Source: JARRQJ01 sp037381915 (GTDB taxonomy: Bacteria; Pseudomonadota; Gammaproteobacteria; DRLM01). From it: DNA of 64,000 nucleotides. The position numbers and the translations under genes are program-made. The DNA is taken from assembly GCA_037381915.1 (NCBI GenBank), contig JARRQJ010000022.1:1-64000 (forward strand), in the 5' to 3' direction. Positions 7,135 to 15,963 of this stretch are shown here, piece after piece; the stretch's first letter is position 1; every line of letters starts with the position of its first letter. Under the pieces are notes generated by a model. It saw nothing but the letters and a program-made list of their open reading frames with translations, was not told where the DNA came from and did no database searches.

Positions 7135-10100
7135 TTACTCGAGCTCTTCGAAGACGGATCGGACATCCGTACCGTCGAAATGGTGGACGACTTCCTCGGC
7201 CGGCATTGGGCGGCTGAACAGATAACCCTGCATGCAATCGCAACCGCAGCCCCTTAAGAAAGCGACTTGCTCCTCGGTCTCCACCCCCTCCGCGACCACC
7301 TCGATTTTGAGATTATGCGCCATGGCAATAATCGTAGTCACGATTTCGGCATCATCCTTATCCTCAGGTATGTCGCGCACGAACGAATAGTCGATCTTCA
7401 ACACGCTGATGGGGAAACGCTTCAAGTACGCCAACGAAGAATAACCGGTGCCGAAATCATCAATCGCAAGCCGGCATCCCATGGCGAACAGCTCCGATAA
7501 GGTTGCGGCGGTTGTCATCGCATGCTGCATAAAGTTACTTTCGGTGATCTCCAGTTCAAGGTTCGCGGCATTACCACCCAACAGTGCCAGTTGCTTATCT
7601 ATGGAATCGATCAAGGATTTCGAACTGAACTGACGCGCGGACAAATTTATCGCCATACGCAAAGATGACCAGCCGGCCTCATGCCATTCACGCAATTGTG
7701 CGCATGCGGTGCGCAACACCCACTCCCCGACTGGCACGATCAGCCCGGTTTCCTCAAGCATCGGCATGAATTCCCCAGGCATCACCATACCAAATTTCGG
7801 GTGTTCCCAGCGCAGCAAGGCCTCGACGCCGACCACTATTCCGCTCATGGTATCGATCTGGGGCTGGTAATAAAGTCGAAATTCGTTGCGATCAAGCGCG
7901 GCCCTGAGATTCGATTCCAGGGTCAAGCGCTCGAAAGCGCGTGCGCTCATCTCCGCGGAATAAAACTGATAAGTGTTCTTGCCCATTTCCTTGGCGCGGT
8001 ACATGGCAATATCGGCGTATTTAAGCAAGGTGCTCGAATCTTCTCCATCGTTGGGAAACAAGCTGACGCCGACACTGGCCGTAATGAACAGTCGCTGCAT
8101 ACCGATCTTAAATGGTGGTCGCAGTTCTTCGAGGATCTTCTGCGCCACTTCGCGGATATCCCCCTCTCGCGCCACATCATCCAGTAAAATCACAAATTCA
8201 TCGCCACCGAAACGTGCGACGGTATCATCATCACGCACGCAATTCCTCAATCGATCCGAGAGCTGCTGCAGCAGTTGGTCTCCAGCCTCATGGCCCAGGC
8301 TGTCATTGATATTTTTGAACCGGTCCAGATCAATAAACAACACCGCCAGATAACGCTCATGGCGCCGGGCCCGCACCAGCGCCTGCTTCAATCGGTCAAA
8401 CAACAATACCCGATTCGGCAGATCGGTAAGAGCATCATGCTGCGCCATGTACTGCAAGCGCTCCTGAATCTTAATACGCTCAGTCACGTCTTTACCGGTC
8501 GAAACAAAATGAGTAACTCGACCACTGTCATCCTTGAGCGGCGTAATTGTCTTCTCTTCATAATAAAGCGAGCCGTCTTTGCGACGATTTATGAAAACGT
8601 CGTTGTATGCCTGACCATTCAGAATCGTCTTCCACAAGGTTGCGTAAAATTCCGGTTCCTGTCGATCGGATTTGATCAGGCGGGGCGTCTGTCCCAGGAC
8701 TTCCTCACGCCGGTACCCTGTCACCTGCTCGAATGCCTGGTTTACATATTCGATAACCCCGGCGGGATCCGTAATGATCACCGAGTCGGCGGTTTGCTCC
8801 AGCGCACTGGATAATTTGCGCATTCGATCCACCGCCTGTTGCCGGTCGGTGATATCTTGCAGCAGGACCAAGCCCGCCGGCCTCCCCTCCCAAATGGTTT
8901 TGGTCGAAGTCAATTCCACGTCCAGCGTAGCGCCGTGCTTGGTCCTGAGGACCGTATCGTAAACGTTAGGGACAGTTTTCCCCTCCATCCGCGCACGATA
9001 GCGGGCCTCCACCTTGGGAAATTCGATGGGATCCACGATATCCACCATGCTGGTATTCCGAAATTCATCGAGCGTGTAGCCCAGCATAGTGAGCAGCCTT
9101 GTATTGGCGAATTCGTGCTTTCCCTGATAATGCACCAGAATTCCGATATTGGCGTCTTCGAGCAGCGACCGAAATTTCTTTTCACTCATCACGAGCGCGT
9201 GTTCTGCGCGCCGACGTTCCGTCACGTCCTGGACCATGCCGAATACACGGACCGGCCGTCCCGCAGGATTGTGGTGAACTTCTCCATAGGCCCACAACTG
9301 GCGCTCCTCGCCGTTGGGACGAACGATGCTGTATTCCAAATCCGCCGCATAGCCGCTGGCCGCCACTTCCTCGATTTGCCGTCGTATCCTTTCCCGATCC
9401 TTGGGATGTATCAAGCCGAAGATCGAGTCCAAGGAAATTTGGAAATGCTCCGGCTCCACCCCATAGATCCGAAACATCTCGTCCGACCAGCGGATGAGTC
9501 CGGATCCGATTTCCCAAGAAAAACTCCCTACATGACCGGCGCTTTGCGATAAGCGCAAAAACTCCTCATTTTCGCGCAATGAGTCTTCGGCCCGTTGCCT
9601 GTCGGTGATATCAACAAATGACGCCACTACCGCATAGGGGAGCGCCTCGCCGGGATGAATAAGGGGTTGGGTGTTGATCGAGATCCAAACCAGGGAATTG
9701 TCCGGACGGTACACGCCCATAACCACATTCGACTGCGCCTGACCGGTGGTCAGGGTCACTACCGCCGGATGCGTATCGCCGGAAACAGGGGTTCCATCCT
9801 TACGGATGGCGCGCCAGCGTGGGTCCGCCGTGGTACGCCCCAGGATTTGATCCTGACTCAGGCCCAGGATTCGTTCCGCGCTGGGGTTACAGGCCACGAT
9901 TGTCTGATCGGCCTGTTGAATCAGGATGCCCTCGCTCATGGCTGTTACCATCGAGCGATATCGCTCTTCGCTCACCTTAAGGGCCTCTTCTGTGCGCCGA
10001 CGCTCCGTGATATCGGTAATGCTCCCGATGTAGCCCTTGAGCCTCCCGGACTTATTCAGCTCGCGCGTCGCCTGTGCCAGGATCCATACCACCTGCCCGT

Positions 10101-11391
10101 CCGGTTGGCGGTAACGACACTCGATGCTGAAGGGACGTTTGTCGCGCACCGCCTCGTTCCAGGCCTCGATCACACGTCTGTTGTCATCGGGATACAAGGC
10201 GCGTGACCAACCCTGGCCTAAGGCCTGCTGCAAAGTAAGGCCCGTGATTTCACAGTAGCGCTCGTTCACATAGACACAATTGCCATGCTCATCCGTGCGA
10301 AAGATACCCACCGGTGAAACCTCGGTCAGGACACGAATATGCGCGTCACTCGCCAATAAGTGCTCATAGTTTTCCCGAGCCACGCGCTCGGAACGCACCA
10401 GCCTCTTCACCAGCGGCGTCACCTGCCAGCGCAGTAACAGTATTCCGCCACCGAGCAACACCAGTAGTAAAGCCAATATGAATTCGATCCGTCGATGAAT
10501 AGGCTGGTAAAGCTCCTCGGTATCGATCTTCATTACCAAACCCATGCCGATATCGGCGAGTGGACTGTAGGCGGCTACCACTTCTTTATTACGGTAATCG
10601 AGTGCGGTAATCACGCCGGTCTGCCCCGCCAGCGCATAGCTCATGGGCAATGGTTCCCCCGCGTGCATGCGGGAAATGCGTGGAAAAACCGTGTGTGTGA
10701 GTGTCGTCGGGAAACATTGCATGTCTTGTTCCAAGGGCGCGCACAACGCCAACTCGGCCGATTCGCCCAAATCGTGAGCCTGGACAAACATATGGTCGAC
10801 AGTACGCAGTCTCTCCTCCGTTTTTACGTTTCCGACGAACAGCCCTCCGTCCATGATGTCGGCTTCGACGTGCAGCACTATACCTTTGTCATACAGCAGA
10901 CGGGAATGCGTAGCCGTCTTCCTGGAAAGCACGGTCCGACCATTTAAGGAAACGCTGATTTCGGGATCCGAAGTGAACTCACCGATCTTGGCGACCTCAT
11001 CACCGTCGTGGTCGTAGAAGCCAATGACGGAAAATCCATTCGGCAATCCCGCCTTGGCGGCGCGGACGAATTCACGGCGTAGCTGTTCGGTGGACTTGTC
11101 CTTGTCGATCAATTTCATCTCGTCGATAAGAAACGGCCGAGTGGCGATGGCCGCGGTTTTATCGATTCCGTTCTTGATTGTCAGAACGAGTTGCTCGACG
11201 CGAACCTGAAGCGCGACTTCCAACCCCTTATCCAGGAAGTCCTCCGACTGTCTTTGCGTTACATAATAGACCATTATCCCGGCGCAGAGCGTCAGGAACG
11301 TCATGATCAGCACACCGACCAAGTTTAACCTGCGTTCTTCCCTTATAGTGCTCAGGATCCCCTCCCTTGCCAGGACGCGATTGATGGTCAA
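7135..11391 (-). CDS. membrane sensor with five PAS, GGDEF and EAL domains
   Basis: A 1418-residue c-di-GMP enzyme. One helix at about residues 26-45 and a second at about 302-320 bracket a periplasmic sensory domain. Five PAS repeats follow at about 340-465, 475-600, 610-735, 740-860 and 865-985, several ending in a DITER/DVTER linker. The GGDEF cyclase (about 990-1150) has an intact GGDEF at about 1062 in ARFGGDEFVILLD. The EAL phosphodiesterase (about 1165-1405) keeps VEALLRWEHP near 1185 and IDDFGTGYSS. Both halves look catalytically competent, so net activity cannot be predicted. The start is TTG, the first available after an in-frame stop. The region upstream has repeated ATATCCT motifs. 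Confidence 0.93.
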   Translation of the reverse strand: MTINRVLAREGILSTIREERRLNLVGVLIMTFLTLCAGIMVYYVTQRQSEDFLDKGLEVALQVRVEQLVLTIKNGIDKTAAIATRPFLIDEMKLIDKDKSTEQLRREFVRAAKAGLPNGFSVIGFYDHDGDEVAKIGEFTSDPEISVSLNGRTVLSRKTATHSRLLYDKGIVLHVEADIMDGGLFVGNVKTEERLRTVDHMFVQAHDLGESAELALCAPLEQDMQCFPTTLTHTVFPRISRMHAGEPLPMSYALAGQTGVITALDYRNKEVVAAYSPLADIGMGLVMKIDTEELYQPIHRRIEFILALLLVLLGGGILLLRWQVTPLVKRLVRSERVARENYEHLLASDAHIRVLTEVSPVGIFRTDEHGNCVYVNERYCEITGLTLQQALGQGWSRALYPDDNRRVIEAWNEAVRDKRPFSIECRYRQPDGQVVWILAQATRELNKSGRLKGYIGSITDITERRRTEEALKVSEERYRSMVTAMSEGILIQQADQTIVACNPSAERILGLSQDQILGRTTADPRWRAIRKDGTPVSGDTHPAVVTLTTGQAQSNVVMGVYRPDNSLVWISINTQPLIHPGEALPYAVVASFVDITDRQRAEDSLRENEEFLRLSQSAGHVGSFSWEIGSGLIRWSDEMFRIYGVEPEHFQISLDSIFGLIHPKDRERIRRQIEEVAASGYAADLEYSIVRPNGEERQLWAYGEVHHNPAGRPVRVFGMVQDVTERRRAEHALVMSEKKFRSLLEDANIGILVHYQGKHEFANTRLLTMLGYTLDEFRNTSMVDIVDPIEFPKVEARYRARMEGKTVPNVYDTVLRTKHGATLDVELTSTKTIWEGRPAGLVLLQDITDRQQAVDRMRKLSSALEQTADSVIITDPAGVIEYVNQAFEQVTGYRREEVLGQTPRLIKSDRQEPEFYATLWKTILNGQAYNDVFINRRKDGSLYYEEKTITPLKDDSGRVTHFVSTGKDVTERIKIQERLQYMAQHDALTDLPNRVLLFDRLKQALVRARRHERYLAVLFIDLDRFKNINDSLGHEAGDQLLQQLSDRLRNCVRDDDTVARFGGDEFVILLDDVAREGDIREVAQKILEELRPPFKIGMQRLFITASVGVSLFPNDGEDSSTLLKYADIAMYRAKEMGKNTYQFYSAEMSARAFERLTLESNLRAALDRNEFRLYYQPQIDTMSGIVVGVEALLRWEHPKFGMVMPGEFMPMLEETGLIVPVGEWVLRTACAQLREWHEAGWSSLRMAINLSARQFSSKSLIDSIDKQLALLGGNAANLELEITESNFMQHAMTTAATLSELFAMGCRLAIDDFGTGYSSLAYLKRFPISVLKIDYSFVRDIPEDKDDAEIVTTIIAMAHNLKIEVVAEGVETEEQVAFLRGCGCDCMQGYLFSRPMPAEEVVHHFDGTDVRSVFEELE

Positions 11392-11449
11392 ATCTTATCT
11401 ATGTATCTATACGTATGGCTGCGTGATGGTCCTATGTAATCGTACAATC

Positions 11450-11535
11450 ATATCCTACAATTGTTATATATCCTGAGGAAATATCCTAGTTTTTTATCTG
11501 GAGATGGGAAGGCTCATACCCTAGACTCATATCCT
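11450..11535. repeat. four ATATCCT motifs in the divergent promoter region
   Basis: The heptamer ATATCCT occurs at 11450-11456, 11468-11474, 11481-11487 and 11529-11535, all on the plus strand. Near-matches CTAG or CCTAG follow several copies (also at 11519-11524). The cluster lies between the GGDEF/EAL gene, read leftward, and the aldolase/phosphatase gene, read rightward. It could be an operator array for a regulator acting on one or both genes. The rest of 11392-11726 shows no ORF I would support. Confidence 0.45.
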
Positions 11536-11726
11536 AGAGATGAGAAGCTGGGCGGCAGGCTTTCGGAACACTATCCCAGTGAAGTGTCCCGACATTGATT
11601 ATTGCCCGTTTCCTCCTCATGACGGCAAGCTTAGAAGCGTTTTGTCCGGCTTCTTCACTCTTCGAGGCAGCGAGAGCGTCATTTCAAAGTGCATGACCAG
11701 AGATGGCACTGTCAGGGAGACTTGTA

Positions 11727-12830
11727 ATGAAGATTACACTCAGCGTCATTAAAGCGGATATTGGTTCCATAGGTGGACATATTTGCCCTTCACGACAATT
11801 GCTTCATACCGTACGCACCTACATTTCGCAACACGGTTCCAAATTACTAATTGATAACTATATCAGTAACACCGGCGACGACATCGCCATTCTCATGACT
11901 CACAACCACGGCCCTGGGCATGAAGGCGTTCACAAGCTGGCATGGGATGCCTTCCTTGCCGGAACCGAGGTGGCGAAAAGCCAGGGTTTATACGGTGCCG
12001 GACAAGACCTGTTGAAGGATGCCTTTTCCGGCAACGTGCGGGGCATGGGACCGGCGGTCGCTGAAATGGAATTCGAGGAACGACCCAATGAACCGTTCTT
12101 GTTTTTCGCCGCCGACAAGACCGATCCCGGCGCCTTCAATCTACCGCTTTATCTTGCCTTTGCCGATCCGATGAACACGCCCGGGCTGATGCTGGCCCCC
12201 TCCATGGACAAGGGCTTCCGTTTCGTGATTATGGACGTCAATTGTACCGATGGAGACCGGGTCATCGAATTAAACGCCCCTGAGGAACTGTATGCCATTG
12301 CCGCCTTGCTCCGCGATACGGAGCGCTTCGTCGTGGAATCGGTTTGGTCCCGCGGCAGCGGCGAGCAGACCGTGTCGGCCTCCACGTCGCGTTTGCACAA
12401 TATCGCCGGCAAGTACACGGGGAAGGATGACCCGGTGATGTTGGTGCGGGTGCAAAAGGACTTTCCCGCCACTGGCGAGATCCTGGCTCCCTATGCTGTC
12501 GGCCCCTATGTCGCGGGGGGCATGCGCGGTTCTCATCAGATGCCTTTGATGCCGGTTCCCCTCTATTCTGGCATTAGTTACTTCGACGGCCCCCCGGTCA
12601 TCACATGCGCCGCTTTCGCCATGCATGAAGGCCGGCTCACCGAAGCCGTGGATACCTTTGCGCACCCCTTCTGGGACCAGGTGCGAGATGGCGTGGCGGA
12701 AAAGGCCATCAGCATGCGCCGCCAGGGCTTTTTCGGCGCCGCCATGCTGCCCATGGCCGAATTGGAGTACACCGGCATCATCCATAAACTGCAATCACTC
12801 GAAGCACGCTTCTACATGCGCAGCCAATGA
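11727..12830 (+). CDS. fbp: fructose-1,6-bisphosphate aldolase/phosphatase, archaeal type
   Basis: At 367 residues this matches the bifunctional class V FBPase of archaea and some deep-branching bacteria, which condenses triose phosphates and then dephosphorylates the product in gluconeogenesis. Visible signatures are SVIKADIGSIGGH at residues 6-18, MTHNHG, GQDLLKDAFSGNVRGMGP, ADKTDPGAFNLP and MRGSHQMPLMP. The Schiff-base lysine of the aldolase step aligns with K233 in AGKYTGKDDPVM, and Y230 aligns with the tyrosine of the phosphatase step. EMEFEERP and the aspartates that bind magnesium are kept. The ATG at 11727 has GGGAGA upstream. This enzyme is uncommon in Gammaproteobacteria, which usually use class I FBPase. 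Codon use looks like its neighbours. Confidence 0.93.
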   Translation: MKITLSVIKADIGSIGGHICPSRQLLHTVRTYISQHGSKLLIDNYISNTGDDIAILMTHNHGPGHEGVHKLAWDAFLAGTEVAKSQGLYGAGQDLLKDAFSGNVRGMGPAVAEMEFEERPNEPFLFFAADKTDPGAFNLPLYLAFADPMNTPGLMLAPSMDKGFRFVIMDVNCTDGDRVIELNAPEELYAIAALLRDTERFVVESVWSRGSGEQTVSASTSRLHNIAGKYTGKDDPVMLVRVQKDFPATGEILAPYAVGPYVAGGMRGSHQMPLMPVPLYSGISYFDGPPVITCAAFAMHEGRLTEAVDTFAHPFWDQVRDGVAEKAISMRRQGFFGAAMLPMAELEYTGIIHKLQSLEARFYMRSQ

Positions 12831-13016
12831 AATAGCGGGTGAAGAATCCGGCAAAGTCCATTCTATAACTAGGCTTTTGTAGAGCCGCATTGATGATGAT
12901 GAGGCTTCTTGAGCAATTTCACGTCAGCGATTATAGTTGCCGAGTAATCTTGCGTTGTTCAATCCAAGCGATGAAACCAGTCTACATAACCCCCAAGCCA
13001 AATAAGGAACATCGGG

Positions 13017-14159
13017 ATGCTAACGACTAAAATGAATTCAAGAAAATTTTGGGTGAGTGGTGCTGTAACTTTTTTGATATTGAATAGCCAGGCGCTATCC
13101 GCCAACACGGCCTCAACCTCTCCGGCAACAGCCTCCGCCGCCCATTTGGAATTCATCTATTCCGCCAATCAAGCCGCCGATAATGTTTCCGGCTACCGAA
13201 TCGACATGAAAAATGGAAAACTCGTCAAGCTTTCCAGTTCACCATTCCACTCCGGCCGCTATCCCGTATCCATCGCCATGGCTCCCAACCATCGCTTCGT
13301 TTACGCGGCCAACCAAGGTTCGGCGACCATCTCCGCCTATGCCATTAACCTTCATAACGGCAATCTCCGCCCGGTAAGCGGATCGCCTTTTAAGGTCGGG
13401 ATCTACCCCGATGCGGTAACCATTTCGCCGGATGGCCACTTTGCCTACGTCACAAACGAAGACGACGATATCGTCACCCCCTACAGGCTTGACACCAAAT
13501 CGGGATCGTTGGGAAAAGCTGGGCATTCCGCTAAGACCGGCGCCCATCCCATTTCCGTCACCGTATCCCCAAACGGTAAATTCGGCTTCGTTTCCAATTA
13601 CAACGATGATTCCATCAGCGCCTATCGTATCGATCAGCATGATGGCAGCCTCCAATCGCTGGGCAAGGCGGTCAAGGCCGACATGCATCCCATCTACATG
13701 ATGGTCTCCAAAGACAACCGATTCTTATACGCGGCGAACTATGGAACAGCCACCGTCTCGGTTTACCGGATCGATGCCGCCAGCGGCAAATTGCATGAGA
13801 TATCCGGTTCCCCCTTTGTAGCAGGATCCCAGCCGTACTCGGTGGCCATCGACCCGACCAATCGCTTCCTCTACGTGGCCAACTGGGGCAGCCGCAATGT
13901 TTCCGCCTTCAAGCGCAACCTTAAAACCGGCGCGCTTACGGAGGTAACAGGATCGCCCTATCCGACCGGCTGGTTCCCGTATGCGGTCGTCGTCGACCCT
14001 GATGACGACTATGTCTATATCGCCGACAACGGCGCCGGCACCATTACGGCCTATCATCTCAACCGCAAAAGCGGCGCTTTGAGCAAAATCCCCGGCTCTC
14101 CGTTCAAGTCGGAGCTCGGACCATATGGACTTGTGGTCGGCGCGGTGAGTTCGCCTTAG
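13017..14159 (+). CDS. secreted lactonase-type seven-bladed beta-propeller
   Basis: A 380-residue exported protein. The first 30 residues form a signal peptide (hydrophobic VSGAVTFLILNSQALSAN). The rest is a beta-propeller of about seven blades. Each blade carries a pattern like FVYAANQGSATISAYAIN followed by GNLRPVSGSPF, with SPDGHFAYVTN and TNRFLYVANWG as blade cores. This is the YVTN/6-phosphogluconolactonase fold, but export and repeat regularity argue against a cytosolic sugar lactonase. A binding or scaffold role is more likely. The ATG at 13017 has AAGGA eight bases upstream. It converges on the DUF72 gene with four bases between stops. Confidence 0.82.
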   Translation: MLTTKMNSRKFWVSGAVTFLILNSQALSANTASTSPATASAAHLEFIYSANQAADNVSGYRIDMKNGKLVKLSSSPFHSGRYPVSIAMAPNHRFVYAANQGSATISAYAINLHNGNLRPVSGSPFKVGIYPDAVTISPDGHFAYVTNEDDDIVTPYRLDTKSGSLGKAGHSAKTGAHPISVTVSPNGKFGFVSNYNDDSISAYRIDQHDGSLQSLGKAVKADMHPIYMMVSKDNRFLYAANYGTATVSVYRIDAASGKLHEISGSPFVAGSQPYSVAIDPTNRFLYVANWGSRNVSAFKRNLKTGALTEVTGSPYPTGWFPYAVVVDPDDDYVYIADNGAGTITAYHLNRKSGALSKIPGSPFKSELGPYGLVVGAVSSP

Positions 14160-14163
14160 CGGC

Positions 14164-14907
14164 TCAGTCGTACCCGGCGATTTTCAGTATGTCCTGCAGG
14201 CGGTTTGCGTCTCGAACCGCGTACGCCGCCTCGTCATTATCGAAGTAGCAATAGACTTCACGTCCTTGCTCGCGCCATTGTTCGATCGCTGCCGCCCAGT
14301 GTTTCAGGGTGCGGTCGTCGTACCGTCCCTGGTAAGGACCCAGTGGCCCATGGAGGCGTATATAAACAAAATCCGTGGTCACCTGCAGAGGCGATAGCTT
14401 CCTGTCCAGATCAAAGATGCAAAAGGCCACCGAGTTCTCCACCAGCAGTTCATAAATTTGCGGCGAAAACCAACTGGGGTCCCGAAACTCGACGGCATAG
14501 CGATGCTCACGCGGCAACATCTTGAGGAAGGCCGCCAAACGTTCCACATTGATATGCCATCGCGGCGGCAACTGAAATAAAATGGGCCCGAGCTTGTCAT
14601 GCAGGATTTGTACGCGGCTCATGAGCGTCTTCAGCGTTTTTCGCGGATCCCGCAGCTTCTTCATGTGCGTGATATAACGGCTCGCCTTCACGCTGAAGAT
14701 GAAGTCGTCCGTCACACTCTCGTACCAGTGGCGCAGCGATGCGGCGCTCGGCAGACTGTAAAAGGAACTGTTAATCTCGACCGTGCGGAAATGTTCCTGG
14801 TAATAAGCCAGCCGCTGCTTCACCGCGAGCCCCGGTGGGTAGAAACGCCCCTGCCAATGATCGTATGACCATCCCGAGGTACCCACATGAATCCGGCGAG
14901 CTTTCAT
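14164..14907 (-). CDS. DUF72 (YecE-like) protein
   Basis: A 247-residue protein of the DUF72/YecE family, which folds as a TIM-like barrel of unknown reaction. Diagnostic segments are HVGTSGWSYDHWQGRFYP at the N-terminus, VEINSSFYSLPS at about 43-54, FSVKASRYITH, LPPRW, VEFRDPSWF at about 138, and YIRLHGP near 187. The last part ends with CYFDNDEAAYAVRDA, as is usual for the family. It is the second gene of a probable two-gene unit with the DUF2835 gene, 24 bases apart. No clear ribosome site is seen, which would fit coupling to the upstream gene. Confidence 0.9.
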   Translation of the reverse strand: MKARRIHVGTSGWSYDHWQGRFYPPGLAVKQRLAYYQEHFRTVEINSSFYSLPSAASLRHWYESVTDDFIFSVKASRYITHMKKLRDPRKTLKTLMSRVQILHDKLGPILFQLPPRWHINVERLAAFLKMLPREHRYAVEFRDPSWFSPQIYELLVENSVAFCIFDLDRKLSPLQVTTDFVYIRLHGPLGPYQGRYDDRTLKHWAAAIEQWREQGREVYCYFDNDEAAYAVRDANRLQDILKIAGYD

Positions 14908-14931
14908 CGCATACTCATTACGGTAGTGGCG

Positions 14932-15186
14932 TCATTCGCCGCCAACGTGTTGCATGTCTACGAATTTGTTGTTCTGGTCAAATTCCATCTCAAACTCAAC
15001 TATCCCCCGCACACCGTCGCCTGTCACGGAGCGGCGCAAGACGCCGTCCGGAAATTGAATGTGGCGATCGTCCGGCGACTTGACCGCCACAACCTGCGCG
15101 GCCCTTTCGTAATAGGGCAAGAGCGCCTCCTGAGAGATATTCAGCGCGAATATGAGCCTCCTCGCTCTACCATTCACATTGGCCAC
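14932..15186 (-). CDS. DUF2835 small protein
   Basis: An 84-residue protein starting with GTG at 15186, which sits six bases after a near-perfect GGGAGGAG ribosome site. An apparent longer open frame extends further upstream but overlaps the neighbouring gene. Family markers are LIFALNISQEALLPYYERAA, VVAVKSPDDRHIQFP, RRSVTGDGVRG and the C-terminal FEMEFDQNNKFVDMQ. DUF2835 proteins are short, cytosolic, largely confined to Gammaproteobacteria, and have no assigned role. The gene precedes the DUF72 gene on the same strand and is divergent from the thioredoxin-like gene, with about 170 bp between starts. Confidence 0.88.
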   Translation of the reverse strand: MANVNGRARRLIFALNISQEALLPYYERAAQVVAVKSPDDRHIQFPDGVLRRSVTGDGVRGIVEFEMEFDQNNKFVDMQHVGGE

Positions 15187-15360
15187 CCACTTCTCCTCCC
15201 GCGTGCGTAGACCCTCCTTATACCCCCCCTTTTTTTCATTGAAAAGGCGAAAAAGCCCGGATACCCAAGGGCCGCCACGCGCTTGTGACGTGAGAGAGAT
15301 GGGCATACACTGTGGGTTTCCCGCCTGTCTGGAAACCGAATTTTCAAGGAGAATGCAGTC

Positions 15361-15936
15361 ATGACCTTGACACCTTCCACCATGTTGAAACTGGGTACTC
15401 CGGCCCCCGCTTTCCGGCTCCCCGATACAACGGGCCGCTTGCTGTCGCTGCAGGATTTCGAAGCGGCATCGGCCCTGCTGGTAGTATTCATGTGCAATCA
15501 TTGTCCCTATGTAAAACACATTCGCCCCGCCCTGGCGGAATTCGCCCGGGACTATCAACCCAAGGGCCTGGCGGTCGTGGGCATCAACGCAAACGATGCG
15601 CAAAAATACGCCGATGACAGTCCGGAGAAGATGGTGGACGAAGTCGCCAGCGCCGGCTATACGTTCCCCTATCTCTACGACGAGACGCAGGAAACCGCCA
15701 AGGCCTATCACGCAGCCTGCACGCCGGACTTCTTTCTCTTCGACAAGGACCGCAAACTAGTCTATCGCGGACAATTTGATGACAGCCGCCCGGGTAACAA
15801 TATCGCCCTTACGGGGAGAGACCTCCGTGCGGCGGCCGACGCCGTATTGGCGGGCAAGGATGTAACGGCGGATCAGCAACCGAGCATCGGTTGCAATATC
15901 AAATGGAAGCCGGGAAACGAGCCGACATACGCATGA
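15361..15936 (+). CDS. thioredoxin-family protein (AhpC/TSA-like, resA-type fold)
   Basis: A 191-residue soluble protein with a peroxiredoxin/thioredoxin fold. The redox site is CNHCPYV at about residues 44-50. TPDFFLFDKDRKLVYRGQFDD at about 119-139 carries the cis-proline strand. The start, LGTPAPAFRLPDTTG, is typical of the AhpC/TSA family. The C-terminal SIGCNIKWKPGNEP is conserved in this subgroup, which probably reduces thiols or peroxides in the cytosol. No signal peptide is visible. AAGGAGAA lies seven bases upstream of the ATG. It converges on the SLT gene with a hairpin between. Confidence 0.9.
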   Translation: MTLTPSTMLKLGTPAPAFRLPDTTGRLLSLQDFEAASALLVVFMCNHCPYVKHIRPALAEFARDYQPKGLAVVGINANDAQKYADDSPEKMVDEVASAGYTFPYLYDETQETAKAYHAACTPDFFLFDKDRKLVYRGQFDDSRPGNNIALTGRDLRAAADAVLAGKDVTADQQPSIGCNIKWKPGNEPTYA

Positions 15937-15939
15937 AAT

Positions 15940-15961
15940 GCGGGACGGAAGCCGTCCCCGC
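15940..15961. terminator. hairpin between convergent genes
   Basis: GCGGGACGG at 15940-15948 pairs with CCGTCCCCGC at 15952-15961 with one bulged base and a 3-base loop. It fills the gap between the thioredoxin-like stop at 15936 and the SLT stop at 15964, so it probably ends both transcripts. The T-run is short (GTTTA). Confidence 0.5.
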
Positions 15962-15963
15962 GT

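Noticed and set aside
15187..15711. N-terminal extension of the DUF2835 frame to 15711
   Set aside because: It overlaps the thioredoxin-like gene on the other strand and has no homology; the GTG at 15186 with GGGAGGAG is far better.
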